Shown here: in pieces, positions 1-6,649 of the stretch
Numbering within the stretch: the stretch's first letter is position 1
How the letters are laid out: each line of letters begins with the position of its first letter
DNA from: PVC group bacterium
Lineage (GTDB): Bacteria > Verrucomicrobiota > Kiritimatiellia > SS1-B-03-39 > UBA6053
Direction: 5' to 3'
Assembly (NCBI GenBank): GCA_003565815.1
Contig: PXAS01000168.1
Location: 1-15,013, forward strand
DNA length: 15,013 nt
Notes under the pieces: generated by a model
What the model was told of the DNA's origin: nothing
The model's input: the letters and a program-made list of their open reading frames with translations, nothing else
Database searches by the model: none
Position numbers and translations under genes: made by a program

Positions 1-696
1 ACCTTCTATGCCAATACCTTGGAACGGGAAATACAGGAAAAAACGCGGGCCGGCGACATTGACGCGGCCGTGGCCCTCACCGAAGAGCTGAAGGAATCCC
101 GCGAGCGTCTTGCATTGCTGGCCCCCGAGCAGGATGAAGAGCAAGAAGAAACGGCCCGGGAACTGCGACTGGGGCCGAACATTTTACGCGATGGCAATTT
201 GGATGATGCCAATGAAGACCACTGGCGCTTTTCCGTGCGCGGGGAGCGAAACCGCACCGGGTTCCACACCCAAACCCGCCAGGAAGCGGGCGGACGAAGA
301 AACAAGGTTCTCCGCTTTCAACAAGACGAACGTCGTGCCGTGACCGTGACCCGATCCGTGAATTTGAAAACAGACGCCACCTATCTTCTCCGATGGCGCG
401 TGCGTCTGAACACCCCATGGCGGCACGGCATTGAATTGCGGGGAAAAGGCAGATACTACATAGGATTCCGCATCCCCTCCCATATTTGGACCCGATTGCC
501 CGAAGCCAGAAGAGTTCAACTGCGTCCCATCGCCCAACGGGGGTATTATCTTCCCGACGACACCGAATGGAAAGTCATGGAAACAAGGCTTCGGGCCTCG
601 GAGCAGATGTCCGTCTTACATATCTCCGTATCCAGCGGCGAAGGCGATCTTTTGATTGATGACATTGAAATCATGGAAATTCTTTCGGACGAATAA
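1..696 (+). CDS. C-terminal part of a coiled-coil protein with a carbohydrate-binding-like domain (5' end outside window)
   Basis: The reading frame is open from the first base (T-F-Y-A-N-T-L-E-R-E...), so the gene starts upstream; 231 residues are visible. The first 50 or so are charged and helical (EREIQEKTRAGDIDAAVALT, then EELKESRERL and an E-rich run), a coiled-coil-like linker of the kind common in large PVC-group proteins (family knowledge). From about residue 58 (GPNILRDGNLDD) to the end the pattern is that of a CBM4/9-like jelly roll: an N-L-x-D-G-N-F/L-D opening, alternating beta strands, many aromatic residues (W, Y, F), a V-T-V-T-R-S-V strand, and a closing L-L-I-D-D-I-E-I strand. 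The partner ligand is unknown. No signal peptide or catalytic part can be seen because the N-terminus is missing. Function beyond a possible extracellular binding domain is inference. Confidence 0.7.
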   Translation, partial: TFYANTLEREIQEKTRAGDIDAAVALTEELKESRERLALLAPEQDEEQEETARELRLGPNILRDGNLDDANEDHWRFSVRGERNRTGFHTQTRQEAGGRRNKVLRFQQDERRAVTVTRSVNLKTDATYLLRWRVRLNTPWRHGIELRGKGRYYIGFRIPSHIWTRLPEARRVQLRPIAQRGYYLPDDTEWKVMETRLRASEQMSVLHISVSSGEGDLLIDDIEIMEILSDE

Positions 697-813
697 CACG
701 CCTCTGTTTTTTTGCCTATTCTCCGGAATGATTTTGATTCCTGCGCAGTTTTGGATACAGTCGGGTCTTCAATCCTCCCATGAGACCCCATTGGAAACCC
801 AAAGGAAACGACA

Positions 814-2736
814 TTGACAGAAACGAAACGCACGCAACCGGACTGGAGCATCGCCAATGCCGCCGAGCTCTACGGCATTCAAGCCTGGGGTTCTCCGTAT
901 TTTTCCCTTTCGGACAAAGGGGAAACCCAAGTGAATCTCGCCGAGGCCGAGAGCCCCAACTGGGTGAGCCTGTCCGACATCATGACCGAACTGGACGAGC
1001 GGGGCATCGCCACCCCCGTCATGTTGCGATTCGCCAATATCCTCGACCACCGCATCACCCTGCTGAACGAAAGTTTTCGCAAGGCCATCCGCGAAGCGGG
1101 ATACCAGGGCGAGTACCGCGGGGTGTTCCCCATCAAGGTCAACCAGCAACAACAGGTCATCGAGGAAATCTGTCGCTTCGGCAAACGGTATCACCACGGG
1201 CTGGAGGCGGGCAGCAAACCGGAACTGATCGCGGCCTTGAGCTACATGCAGGATCCCGAGGCGGTCATCATTTGCAACGGCTACAAAGACGCGGAATTCG
1301 TGGACTTGGCCCTCTACGGCTTGAAAATGGGCCTGAAAATCATCCTCGTGGCCGAAATTCCGAGTGAAATTTCCCTGGTCCTGGAACGCGCCAAGGCCAT
1401 AGGCATCAAACCCCGCCTCGGCGTCCGCATGCGCCTCTCCACGCCCGGCAGCGGACAATGGCTGGAATCGGGCGGCGACCGAAGCGTTTTCGGGCTCAAT
1501 GCCGCACAGGTGATTCAGGTGGTGGACGAATTGCGCGAGGCGGACGCGCTGGACTACCTGGAATTGCTTCATTATCACCTCGGCTCGCAGATCCCCAACA
1601 TCCGTACCATCCGCGCCGGGGCCTCCGAAGCCGCCCGCGTTTACGTCGATATGGTGCGCGAGGGCGCGAAGATGGGCATGCTCGATATCGGTGGCGGCCT
1701 GGCGGTTGACTACGATGGCACCCAGTCCAGCTGCATCAGCAGCCGCAACTACGCCATCGAGGAATACAGCGCCGACGTCATCGAAACCGTGATGGCCACC
1801 TGCAACCAAGCCCATGTGGCCCACCCGACCCTCGTGAGTGAATCCGGGCGCGCCACCGTGGCCCATTATGGCGTGCTCGTTTTCGACATTCTCGACGTCG
1901 GCGAATACAGTCCCGCCGCGCTCCCCGCGAAACTTCCGGAAAACGCGCCCCCCATGTTGCGCAACCTCTATGAGCTGCCCGGACAACTCATGCCCAAAAA
2001 CCTTCAGGAATGCTACAACGACGCCGTCTACTATCGGGACGAGTTGCGCTCCATGTTTTCCCACGGTGTCATCTCCCTCCGCGAACGCGGACTGGCCGAA
2101 CAAATCTTCAGCACCACCGTGCGCCTGATCGCCGAAAAAGCGCAGTTGATGGACAAAGCGCCCGACGACCTCAAGGAACTGGTCACCTCGATTCCCGACA
2201 TTTATTACGGGAATTTCAGCCTTTTCCAGTCTCTCCCTGACTCCTGGGCCATCGACCAGCTCTTCCCCATCATGCCCATACACCGCCTCAACGAACGCCC
2301 CACCCGCGAAGCGGTTTTCGCGGACATCACCTGCGATTGCGACGGCAAGATCGACCGCTTCATTGACCCCGACGGTATCCGGCGCTCTCTGCCCCTGCAC
2401 GCCTGGGACGAAAAAAATCCCTACCACATCGGCGTGTTCATTGTCGGCGCCTATCAGGAAACCCTCGGCGACCTGCACAACCTCTTCGGCGACACCAACG
2501 TGGTCAGCGTGGAACTCGACGAAGACGGCGATCTCGCCTTCACCCACGAAGTGCAGGGCGACACCGTCGCCGACGTGCTCTCCTACGTGGAATACGAACC
2601 CAAGGAACTGGCCGCCCAATTCCGGAAACTCGCCGAACGCGCGGTCCGCCGCGGCATGATTACCGCCGCCGAACGCCGCACCATCGTGGATGCCTATAAC
2701 AATGGCATGAATGGCTATACCTACTTCGAAACGTAA
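814..2736 (+). CDS. speA: Biosynthetic arginine decarboxylase (PLP-dependent, SpeA)
   Basis: Converts arginine to agmatine and CO2 in the cytoplasm, the first step of polyamine synthesis from arginine. The 640 residues match the usual length of about 630-660. Visible family hallmarks: the PLP-lysine motif FPIKVNQQQQ with K108, HYHLGSQ at 253-259, the phosphate-binding GGG at 293-295 in LDIGGGLAVDYDG, SESGRA near 345, the catalytic-site segment TCDCDG with C507, and GAYQETLGDLHNLFG with Y547 near the C-terminus. The fold is an alanine-racemase-like barrel followed by a beta domain. The start is a TTG at 814: no ATG lies in frame close by, and an AAAGGAAA ribosome site ends 5 bases before it. 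The next polyamine gene, carboxynorspermidine dehydrogenase, lies on the same strand about 2.5 kb downstream behind accessory DNA. No obvious terminator was seen after the TAA. Confidence 0.97.
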   Translation: MTETKRTQPDWSIANAAELYGIQAWGSPYFSLSDKGETQVNLAEAESPNWVSLSDIMTELDERGIATPVMLRFANILDHRITLLNESFRKAIREAGYQGEYRGVFPIKVNQQQQVIEEICRFGKRYHHGLEAGSKPELIAALSYMQDPEAVIICNGYKDAEFVDLALYGLKMGLKIILVAEIPSEISLVLERAKAIGIKPRLGVRMRLSTPGSGQWLESGGDRSVFGLNAAQVIQVVDELREADALDYLELLHYHLGSQIPNIRTIRAGASEAARVYVDMVREGAKMGMLDIGGGLAVDYDGTQSSCISSRNYAIEEYSADVIETVMATCNQAHVAHPTLVSESGRATVAHYGVLVFDILDVGEYSPAALPAKLPENAPPMLRNLYELPGQLMPKNLQECYNDAVYYRDELRSMFSHGVISLRERGLAEQIFSTTVRLIAEKAQLMDKAPDDLKELVTSIPDIYYGNFSLFQSLPDSWAIDQLFPIMPIHRLNERPTREAVFADITCDCDGKIDRFIDPDGIRRSLPLHAWDEKNPYHIGVFIVGAYQETLGDLHNLFGDTNVVSVELDEDGDLAFTHEVQGDTVADVLSYVEYEPKELAAQFRKLAERAVRRGMITAAERRTIVDAYNNGMNGYTYFET

Positions 2737-2743
2737 TGGGATT

Positions 2744-2791
2744 TGGTTTTCGGCATCCTCCCCCCATCGACTTCACCTCCGGTGACTGAGC
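2744..2791. repeat. Dispersed repeat, copy A (overlaps the 3' end of the parE-like pseudogene)
   Basis: This 48-bp stretch starts 7 bases after the speA stop codon. It matches 4900-4948 with three substitutions and one 1-base gap. Its parts are GGTTTTCGGCATCCTC, a C run, ATCGAC, then TTCACCTCCGGTGACTGAGC. The core TCACCTCCGGTGA is itself a small inverted repeat (TCACC/GGTGA). On the minus strand it supplies the last codons and the TGA stop of the parE-like pseudogene. Further copies lie at 4923-5080. Confidence 0.85.
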
Positions 2792-3075
2792 CAGTACTCT
2801 GCACCATGAAATTGTCGGGTAAAGATGGTGGCCATGACTGCGATGAAATCAGGCTTGATCCGGAATAATACACCGTATGGAAAAGTATTTGCAAGACACC
2901 TGCGAACGTCCCCCTCGACGAACGGGTAGATCTCAGGATGGATCTCAATTTTGTTCAGGGCACCTTACTTGACAGTCAAGAATTGTTTTCCGAGGCCTTC
3001 TTGTTGCGACTCGTACCAGACGGCAGCATCTAGCATCTCGTCTTCTGCATCGGGATGGAAGCGAATCGGTGTCAT
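2773..3075 (-). pseudogene. ParE/RelE-type toxin gene, interrupted by one in-frame TAA
   Basis: Read on the minus strand from the ATG at 3075-3073, the product begins M-T-P-I-R then FHPDAEDEMLDAAVWYESQQ and EGLGKQFLTVK. This is the N-terminus of the plasmid-stabilisation (ParE/RelE superfamily) mRNA-interferase-like or gyrase toxins. A TAA (2967-2965) follows at codon 37. Beyond it the same frame continues with the rest of the family: GALNKIEIHPEIYPFVEGDV, RRCLANTFPYGVLFRIK, then YWLSHRR and TGA, 100 codons plus stop, the normal length. There is no frameshift; the stop sits where family members often have Glu, so a single base change explains it. The ATG overlaps the antitoxin stop in an ATGA. 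The last five codons and the stop lie inside a dispersed repeat. Unless readthrough occurs, only a 36-residue fragment is made. Confidence 0.85.
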
Positions 3076-3302
3076 GCAAGCGCGGAATGTGCCTTTGCAA
3101 AAACATCGGAGGCATCGCGTAATTCGACGTTGCCTTCGTCCATTTCCTGGCAGCGTTTCCTGAGTTCGTCTCTCCACGCCGTGGAAAGGGCCTCCCCCGG
3201 GCTGGCATCCAGGCTTTCAATCAGACGCTAGGCCACAAATGCCCGCGCTTGCGGGGAAAGCGACATTGCCTCGAAAACAATCTTCTCTGCTGTAACAGTC
3301 AT
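3072..3302 (-). pseudogene. Addiction-module antitoxin (TIGR02574/PF09720-like), interrupted by one in-frame TAG
   Basis: From ATG 3302-3300 the frame reads MTVTAEKIVFEAMSLSPQAR-A-F-V-A, then TAG (3230-3228, codon 25), then RLIESLDASPGEALSTAWRD, ELRKRCQEMDEGNVELRDAS and D-V-F-A-K up to the TGA. Without the stop it is a 76-residue protein with the typical antitoxin pattern: a leading helix, L-S-P-x-x-R, R-L-I-E-S-L, a W-x-x-E/D-L-x-x-R helix, and G-x-V-E-L...V-F at the end. Family members usually carry Glu at the stop position (A-E-R-L), so GAG to TAG is the simplest explanation. The TGA overlaps the toxin ATG by four bases (ATGA), the normal coupling for such operons. Both genes of the operon are therefore broken, each by one nonsense codon, which suggests decay after loss of selection. 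Confidence 0.83.
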
Positions 3303-3308
3303 ACAGAA

Positions 3309-3337
3309 TTTCTACGTCTTTTTGTTGTAGAGGTCAA
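3309..3337 (-). promoter_or_regulatory. Putative sigma-70 promoter of the broken TA operon
   Basis: On the minus strand there is TTGACC (3337-3332), a 17-bp spacer and TAGAAA (3314-3309). The -10 ends 6 bases before the antitoxin ATG, so transcription would begin at or next to the start codon; no Shine-Dalgarno sequence lies before it. The -35 is good and the -10 only moderate. Confidence 0.45.
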
Positions 3338-3364
3338 TAGATTCTTTTTCACCGGATTGTCTGC

Positions 3365-3507
3365 GGGCGCATCCCCGAATTGGTGTTTATTTTCGCCGTA
3401 GCTGCAACTGTCCTCAGTTGCTGAAAGATTCCAGCCTTAAATTTTTGAAGCTGGGGACAGCTTCAACTACGATTAGCCCGCACATACACCAATTCGGGGA
3501 TGCGCCC
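3365..3507. mobile_element. MITE-like non-autonomous element, 143 bp, with 22-bp perfect terminal inverted repeats and 9-bp target duplication
   Basis: The ends 3365-3386 (GGGCGCATCC...AATTGGTGT) and 3486-3507 (ACACCAATT...GGATGCGCCC) are perfect reverse complements over 22 bases. The element is flanked by an exact 9-bp direct repeat ATTGTCTGC at 3356-3364 and 3508-3516, the mark of transposition. Inside are two hairpins: GCAACTG/CAGTTGC (3404-3421, loop TCCT) and TTGAAGCTG/CAGCTTCAA (3445-3466, loop GGGA). A further imperfect inverted repeat joins GTAGCTGCAACTGTCC near 3399 with GGGACAGCTTCAACTAC near 3467, so the whole element can fold on itself. It has no coding capacity and must depend on a transposase elsewhere. 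A 9-bp duplication occurs in several IS families (for example IS4 and IS1), but the family cannot be assigned from this window. It lies between the broken TA operon and the membrane-protein gene. Confidence 0.85.
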
Positions 3508-3560
3508 ATTGTCTGCCATAGGACTTGCATCATACATTCATTGTCTTACACATCATACCA

Positions 3561-4946
3561 ATGCCCGAAGTGTCTCCATCCAACGCGGTGCCCCCACCGC
3601 CGGCGCCGTCCCACAAACGCACCACTTGGAAATTCAACCTGATCGTGGTGCTGATCTCGATTTTGGCACCGATCGCGATCCTGGTCGCCTTGATTTTGGC
3701 CCCCATCTGGGACGGCCCGCCCGTGGATGACGCGGACATGTTCACGGAACGCGCACTTGTTCCAGAGGAGGAAAACGGTTTCGACCTCCTGATGGAGGCC
3801 TTTGAAATGCTGGATATGCAAAGCGCCACGCAATCCGATTTCCGGGAATGGCTTGCCGCACCCGAGGACCATCTACGGGAAATCAAGGAAACGCTGGCCG
3901 CAAACCAACCTTTTTTCCCAGCCTTGGAAAAAGCACTGTCAAAAGGACGCTTGCAAAGTCCGCCGGTGGATTTCTCCGGTGACTCCATCAGTTATGGAGT
4001 TTCTGAATCCATGACCGCCGCTTCGCTCCTAAGCATGGCGGTCCGGGAGGCGGAAGACCCGATGGAAGCACTCAAGTTCGTCCGTCTGGGTCTATACTTG
4101 GGAAATCAGATCCTCGGAGACACGGATACGCTCATAAAAACCTTGGTAGGGGTCGCCTGCCGATCCAATGCGAATGAATCCGTAATGCACCTAGCCAGAA
4201 ATCCCGAAATCCCGACGGACGCATTGTGGCAAACCCTCACTTTGTTGAAAACAGATTCCCCCCCTTGGGAACCTTGGAAAAATGCCATCCGAACGGAATA
4301 TCAATTTCTGATCCATGCTTTGACCCACATCGATCAAAACCAAAAATATGGGTTCTTTGAAGAACACGAGAGTTCGTACGCAACTTTTTCCTTCGCATTT
4401 CAACCCAACAACACCCGCAGAATCGCCTTGCCAATCTATCGAAACGCGATCCGGTCATTGGAAACCGGCGATCTGGAAACCCTGATTCATACAGAACGTT
4501 TCATCACCGACCTGATGAAAGAAACCAACCGTCGGGCACCATGGGATCCCCGGCGCCATCACAACCGGACCGGAAATGTAATGGTTTTGTATATGCTGCC
4601 CACATTGGACACTTTCGTCCATCAAGCCTACAGGCTCCAGGCCGAAAATCAGGCCGCGATCTTGGTGACCGCCTTGCAATTGCACCTGCGGGAACAGGGA
4701 GAACTTCCCCATACCTTGCGGGAGTTGGTTCCCGACTATTTGGCCGAAATCCCCGCGGACCCCTTCGACGGCCAGCCCTTCCGCTATGACCGAAGTGCTT
4801 CCGTCGTTTATGCCATCGGTCAAAACCTCGTGGACAATGGCGGTTCCACGAAAATGCGGCGAAAAACAAGAAGCCCGACCAGAAACAGCGCGGAGGATTC
4901 GGTTTTCGGCATCCTCGCCCCCATCGGTTTCACCTCTGGTGACTGA
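3561..4946 (+). CDS. Membrane-anchored protein of unknown function with a C-terminal DPFDGxPxRY module
   Basis: 461 residues from the ATG at 3561; a TTG at 3525 would add 12 residues, but its sequence looks like leader DNA. A Pro-rich basic N-terminus (to about residue 25) precedes one transmembrane segment (about 27-49, LIVVLISILAPIAILVALIL), so the rest is probably outside the inner membrane. The body is mostly helical and has no recognised motif. Residues 371-428 form a module known from many PVC-group hypothetical proteins: A-L-Q-L-H-L-R-E-Q-G-E-L-P, L-V-P-D-Y-L-A-E-I-P, A-D-P-F-D-G-Q-P-F-R-Y-D, V-V-Y-A-I-G-Q-N and D-N-G-G. The last 33 residues are basic, then run into the dispersed repeat at 4900, which supplies about the final 16 codons and the stop. 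The natural C-terminus may thus have been replaced or shifted in frame. No clear ribosome site. Function unknown. Confidence 0.7.
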   Translation: MPEVSPSNAVPPPPAPSHKRTTWKFNLIVVLISILAPIAILVALILAPIWDGPPVDDADMFTERALVPEEENGFDLLMEAFEMLDMQSATQSDFREWLAAPEDHLREIKETLAANQPFFPALEKALSKGRLQSPPVDFSGDSISYGVSESMTAASLLSMAVREAEDPMEALKFVRLGLYLGNQILGDTDTLIKTLVGVACRSNANESVMHLARNPEIPTDALWQTLTLLKTDSPPWEPWKNAIRTEYQFLIHALTHIDQNQKYGFFEEHESSYATFSFAFQPNNTRRIALPIYRNAIRSLETGDLETLIHTERFITDLMKETNRRAPWDPRRHHNRTGNVMVLYMLPTLDTFVHQAYRLQAENQAAILVTALQLHLREQGELPHTLRELVPDYLAEIPADPFDGQPFRYDRSASVVYAIGQNLVDNGGSTKMRRKTRSPTRNSAEDSVFGILAPIGFTSGD

Positions 4947-4948
4947 GC
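4900..4948. repeat. Dispersed repeat, copy B (3' end of the membrane-protein gene)
   Basis: Matches 2744-2791: GGTTTTCGGCATCCTC, then GCCCCCATCGGT and TTCACCTCTGGTGACTGAGC. In the + direction it encodes the end of the preceding protein (V-F-G-I-L-A-P-I-G-F-T-S-G-D) and its TGA stop. Its right part is also the start of the first 79-bp tandem unit. Confidence 0.85.
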
Positions 4949-5080
4949 AAATCGACAAAGTTAAAGACAAAGCTTGAGACAAAGGCAAAGGCAAAGCCCC
5001 CATCGACTTCACCTCTGGTGACTGAGCAAATCGACAAAGTTAAAGACAAAGCTTGAGACAAAGGCAAAGGCAAAGCCCCC
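4923..5080. repeat. 79-bp tandem duplication, two units
   Basis: Units 4923-5001 and 5002-5080 are 79 bp each and differ at two adjacent bases (GT against AC). Each holds TTCACCTCTGGTGACTGAGC, then a purine-rich run (CAAATCGACAAAGTTAAAGA, CAAAGCTTGAGACAAAGGCA) and a C tract. The near identity points to a recent duplication. The unit starts inside the 3' end of the upstream gene; nothing coding is supported within it. Confidence 0.9.
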
Positions 5081-5090
5081 CTATGCCCCT

Positions 5091-5108
5091 GCCGGTGCGG
5101 AGACCGGC
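5091..5108. repeat. Small GC-rich hairpin, possible copy of a short genomic repeat
   Basis: GCCGGT, loop GCGGAG, ACCGGC is a perfect 6-bp stem, followed by GCTCCCG. It lies in the 179-bp gap before the carboxynorspermidine dehydrogenase gene. There is no T tract after it, so it is not a typical rho-independent terminator. Whether it is repeated elsewhere cannot be seen here. Confidence 0.4.
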
Positions 5109-5259
5109 GCTCCCGTCTCCCTTCGCCCCGAAAAGCCATGCCCCAAACTCACTTTAACCGGACTGGACTTCCCATCAAATCCTTGCAAACCATCAAAGGA
5201 CAAGATAAACGTTTCTTCGGAAGATTCAAAACAACAACCTCTTTCTCATCAACAACACC

Positions 5260-6462
5260 ATGAAAAATCTCCTCATCATCGGCGCCGGTGGCGTCGGACG
5301 CGTCGTCGCACACAAATGCGCCCAAGTCCCGGACGTATTTTCCAGCATCACCCTTGCCAGCCGCACCCTCGCCAAATGCGATCAAATCGCCGCCGAAATT
5401 GATTACCCCATCCGCACCGCCGCCGTGGATGCGGATGATGTGGCCGCAACCGTGAAACTGATGCGCGAGATCAAGCCGGACCTGCTCATCAACGTGGCCC
5501 TTCCCTATCAGGACCTCACCCTGATGGAGGCCTGTTTGCAGGCGGGCGTGCATTATCTGGACACCGCCAATTACGAGCCCAAGGACGAAGCCCGCTTCAC
5601 CTACGAGTATCAATGGCCCTACCGGGAGCGTTTCGCCGAGGCCGGACTCATGGCCCTGCTCGGCAGCGGCTTCGATCCCGGGGTCACCAATGTCTTTTGC
5701 GCCTACGCCCTCAAACATTATTTCGACGAAATCCATTACGTGGACATTCTCGACTGCAACGCCGGCGACCACGGACTGCCCTTCGCCACCAACTTCAACC
5801 CCGAAATCAACATCCGGGAAATCACCGCCAAGGGACGATACTGGGAAGGCGGAGAATGGAAGGAAACCGATCCGCTGGAATTGCACCGCCCCTACGAATT
5901 CCCCGTCGTGGGCGAGAAAGAAATCTATCTCCTCTACCACGAGGAAATGGAATCCCTGGTCCGCCACCTCCCCGGGCTCAAACGCATCCGTTTTTGGATG
6001 ACCTTCGGTCAGAAATACATCACCCACCTCAATGTCCTGCAAAACGTGGGCATGACCTCAATCGAACCCATCGATTTCCAGGGTCAAAAGATCGTGCCCA
6101 TCGAGTTTCTGCGGGCGGTGTTGCCCGATCCCGCCTCCCTGGGACCGCTGACCAAAGGGAAAACCGTCATCGGCAACGTCATTGAAGGCGTCAAAGACGG
6201 GAAAAAACGGAAAATCTATATCTACAATGTCTGCGACCACGAGGAATGCTATGCGGAAGTCAAATCGCAGGCCATCTCCTACACCACCGGCGTGCCCGCC
6301 ATGATCGGGGCCAAGATGATGGCCACGGAACAATGGATGCAACCCGGTGTCTGGAACATGGAGCAAATGGATCCCGACCCCTTCATGGAAGCCCTCAACC
6401 AACACGGTCTGCCCTGGCAAGTCGAGGAACTCGACCCGGACAGCCCCCCCGTTTGGGAATAA
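5260..6462 (+). CDS. Carboxynorspermidine/carboxyspermidine dehydrogenase (saccharopine dehydrogenase-like)
   Basis: Condenses aspartate-semialdehyde with putrescine (or diaminopropane) and reduces the imine with NADPH to carboxyspermidine (or carboxynorspermidine), in the cytoplasm. A separate decarboxylase (NspC type) then gives spermidine. The 400 residues are the usual length. Visible: an N-terminal Rossmann fold with GAGGVG at 8-13 after strand N-L-L-I-I, A-S-R-T near residue 30, LINVALPYQD and HYLDTANYEP in the middle, GSGFDPGVTNVF at 135-146, and a C-terminal part with K-I-Y-I-Y-N-V-C-D-H and T-G-V-P-A that completes the fold. These fit the carboxynorspermidine group better than lysine-pathway saccharopine dehydrogenases, and the upstream speA supports a polyamine role. 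The decarboxylase gene is not in the window. The ATG at 5260 starts directly at the Rossmann strand; no clear Shine-Dalgarno precedes it. Confidence 0.9.
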   Translation: MKNLLIIGAGGVGRVVAHKCAQVPDVFSSITLASRTLAKCDQIAAEIDYPIRTAAVDADDVAATVKLMREIKPDLLINVALPYQDLTLMEACLQAGVHYLDTANYEPKDEARFTYEYQWPYRERFAEAGLMALLGSGFDPGVTNVFCAYALKHYFDEIHYVDILDCNAGDHGLPFATNFNPEINIREITAKGRYWEGGEWKETDPLELHRPYEFPVVGEKEIYLLYHEEMESLVRHLPGLKRIRFWMTFGQKYITHLNVLQNVGMTSIEPIDFQGQKIVPIEFLRAVLPDPASLGPLTKGKTVIGNVIEGVKDGKKRKIYIYNVCDHEECYAEVKSQAISYTTGVPAMIGAKMMATEQWMQPGVWNMEQMDPDPFMEALNQHGLPWQVEELDPDSPPVWE

Positions 6463-6639
6463 TTCGGTATTTCCGCGGCAGAGAAGGAAGGCACCCGACA
6501 AACGCTTTTCGCGAAATAAATGGCTTTTTCCGCAAACATTCTTGCGTATTCACCATAGTGACGTAACGATTGGTTTGTTTTGTTTTTCGTCATGAGAACA
6601 CGACCATTCCTAGCAGCCCATGAGATTGTGCGGATTCTC

Positions 6640-6644
6640 GGAGG
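6640..6644 (+). promoter_or_regulatory. Ribosome binding site that decides the start at 6650
   Basis: GGAGG lies 5 bases before the ATG at 6650. The in-frame ATG at 6620 has no such site, so the later start is preferred. Confidence 0.6.
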
Positions 6645-6649
6645 CCGAA

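Noticed and set aside
734..761. Possible speA promoter TTGATT-16-TACAGT
   Set aside because: Both hexamers match the consensus only weakly, so it is not distinguishable from chance.
769..2619. 616-codon open frame on the minus strand
   Set aside because: Antisense of speA; its product has low-complexity Gly/Val/His/Phe-rich composition typical of the mirror of a GC-rich gene, while speA shows all family motifs.
3404..3466. The two hairpins as rho-independent terminators
   Set aside because: Neither stem is followed by a T tract, and both lie symmetrically inside an element with transposition hallmarks.
4923..5080. Possible CRISPR array
   Set aside because: Only two directly adjacent, nearly identical 79-bp units with no spacer variation; it is a tandem duplication.
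4930..5139. 69-codon minus-strand frame across the 79-bp tandem repeat
   Set aside because: Its repetitive product (A-L-P-L-P-L-S-Q-A-L-S-L-T-L) is only the translation of the duplicated unit; no start signal.
5149..6042. 297-codon open frame on the minus strand
   Set aside because: Antisense of the carboxynorspermidine dehydrogenase gene, which has a clear Rossmann motif.
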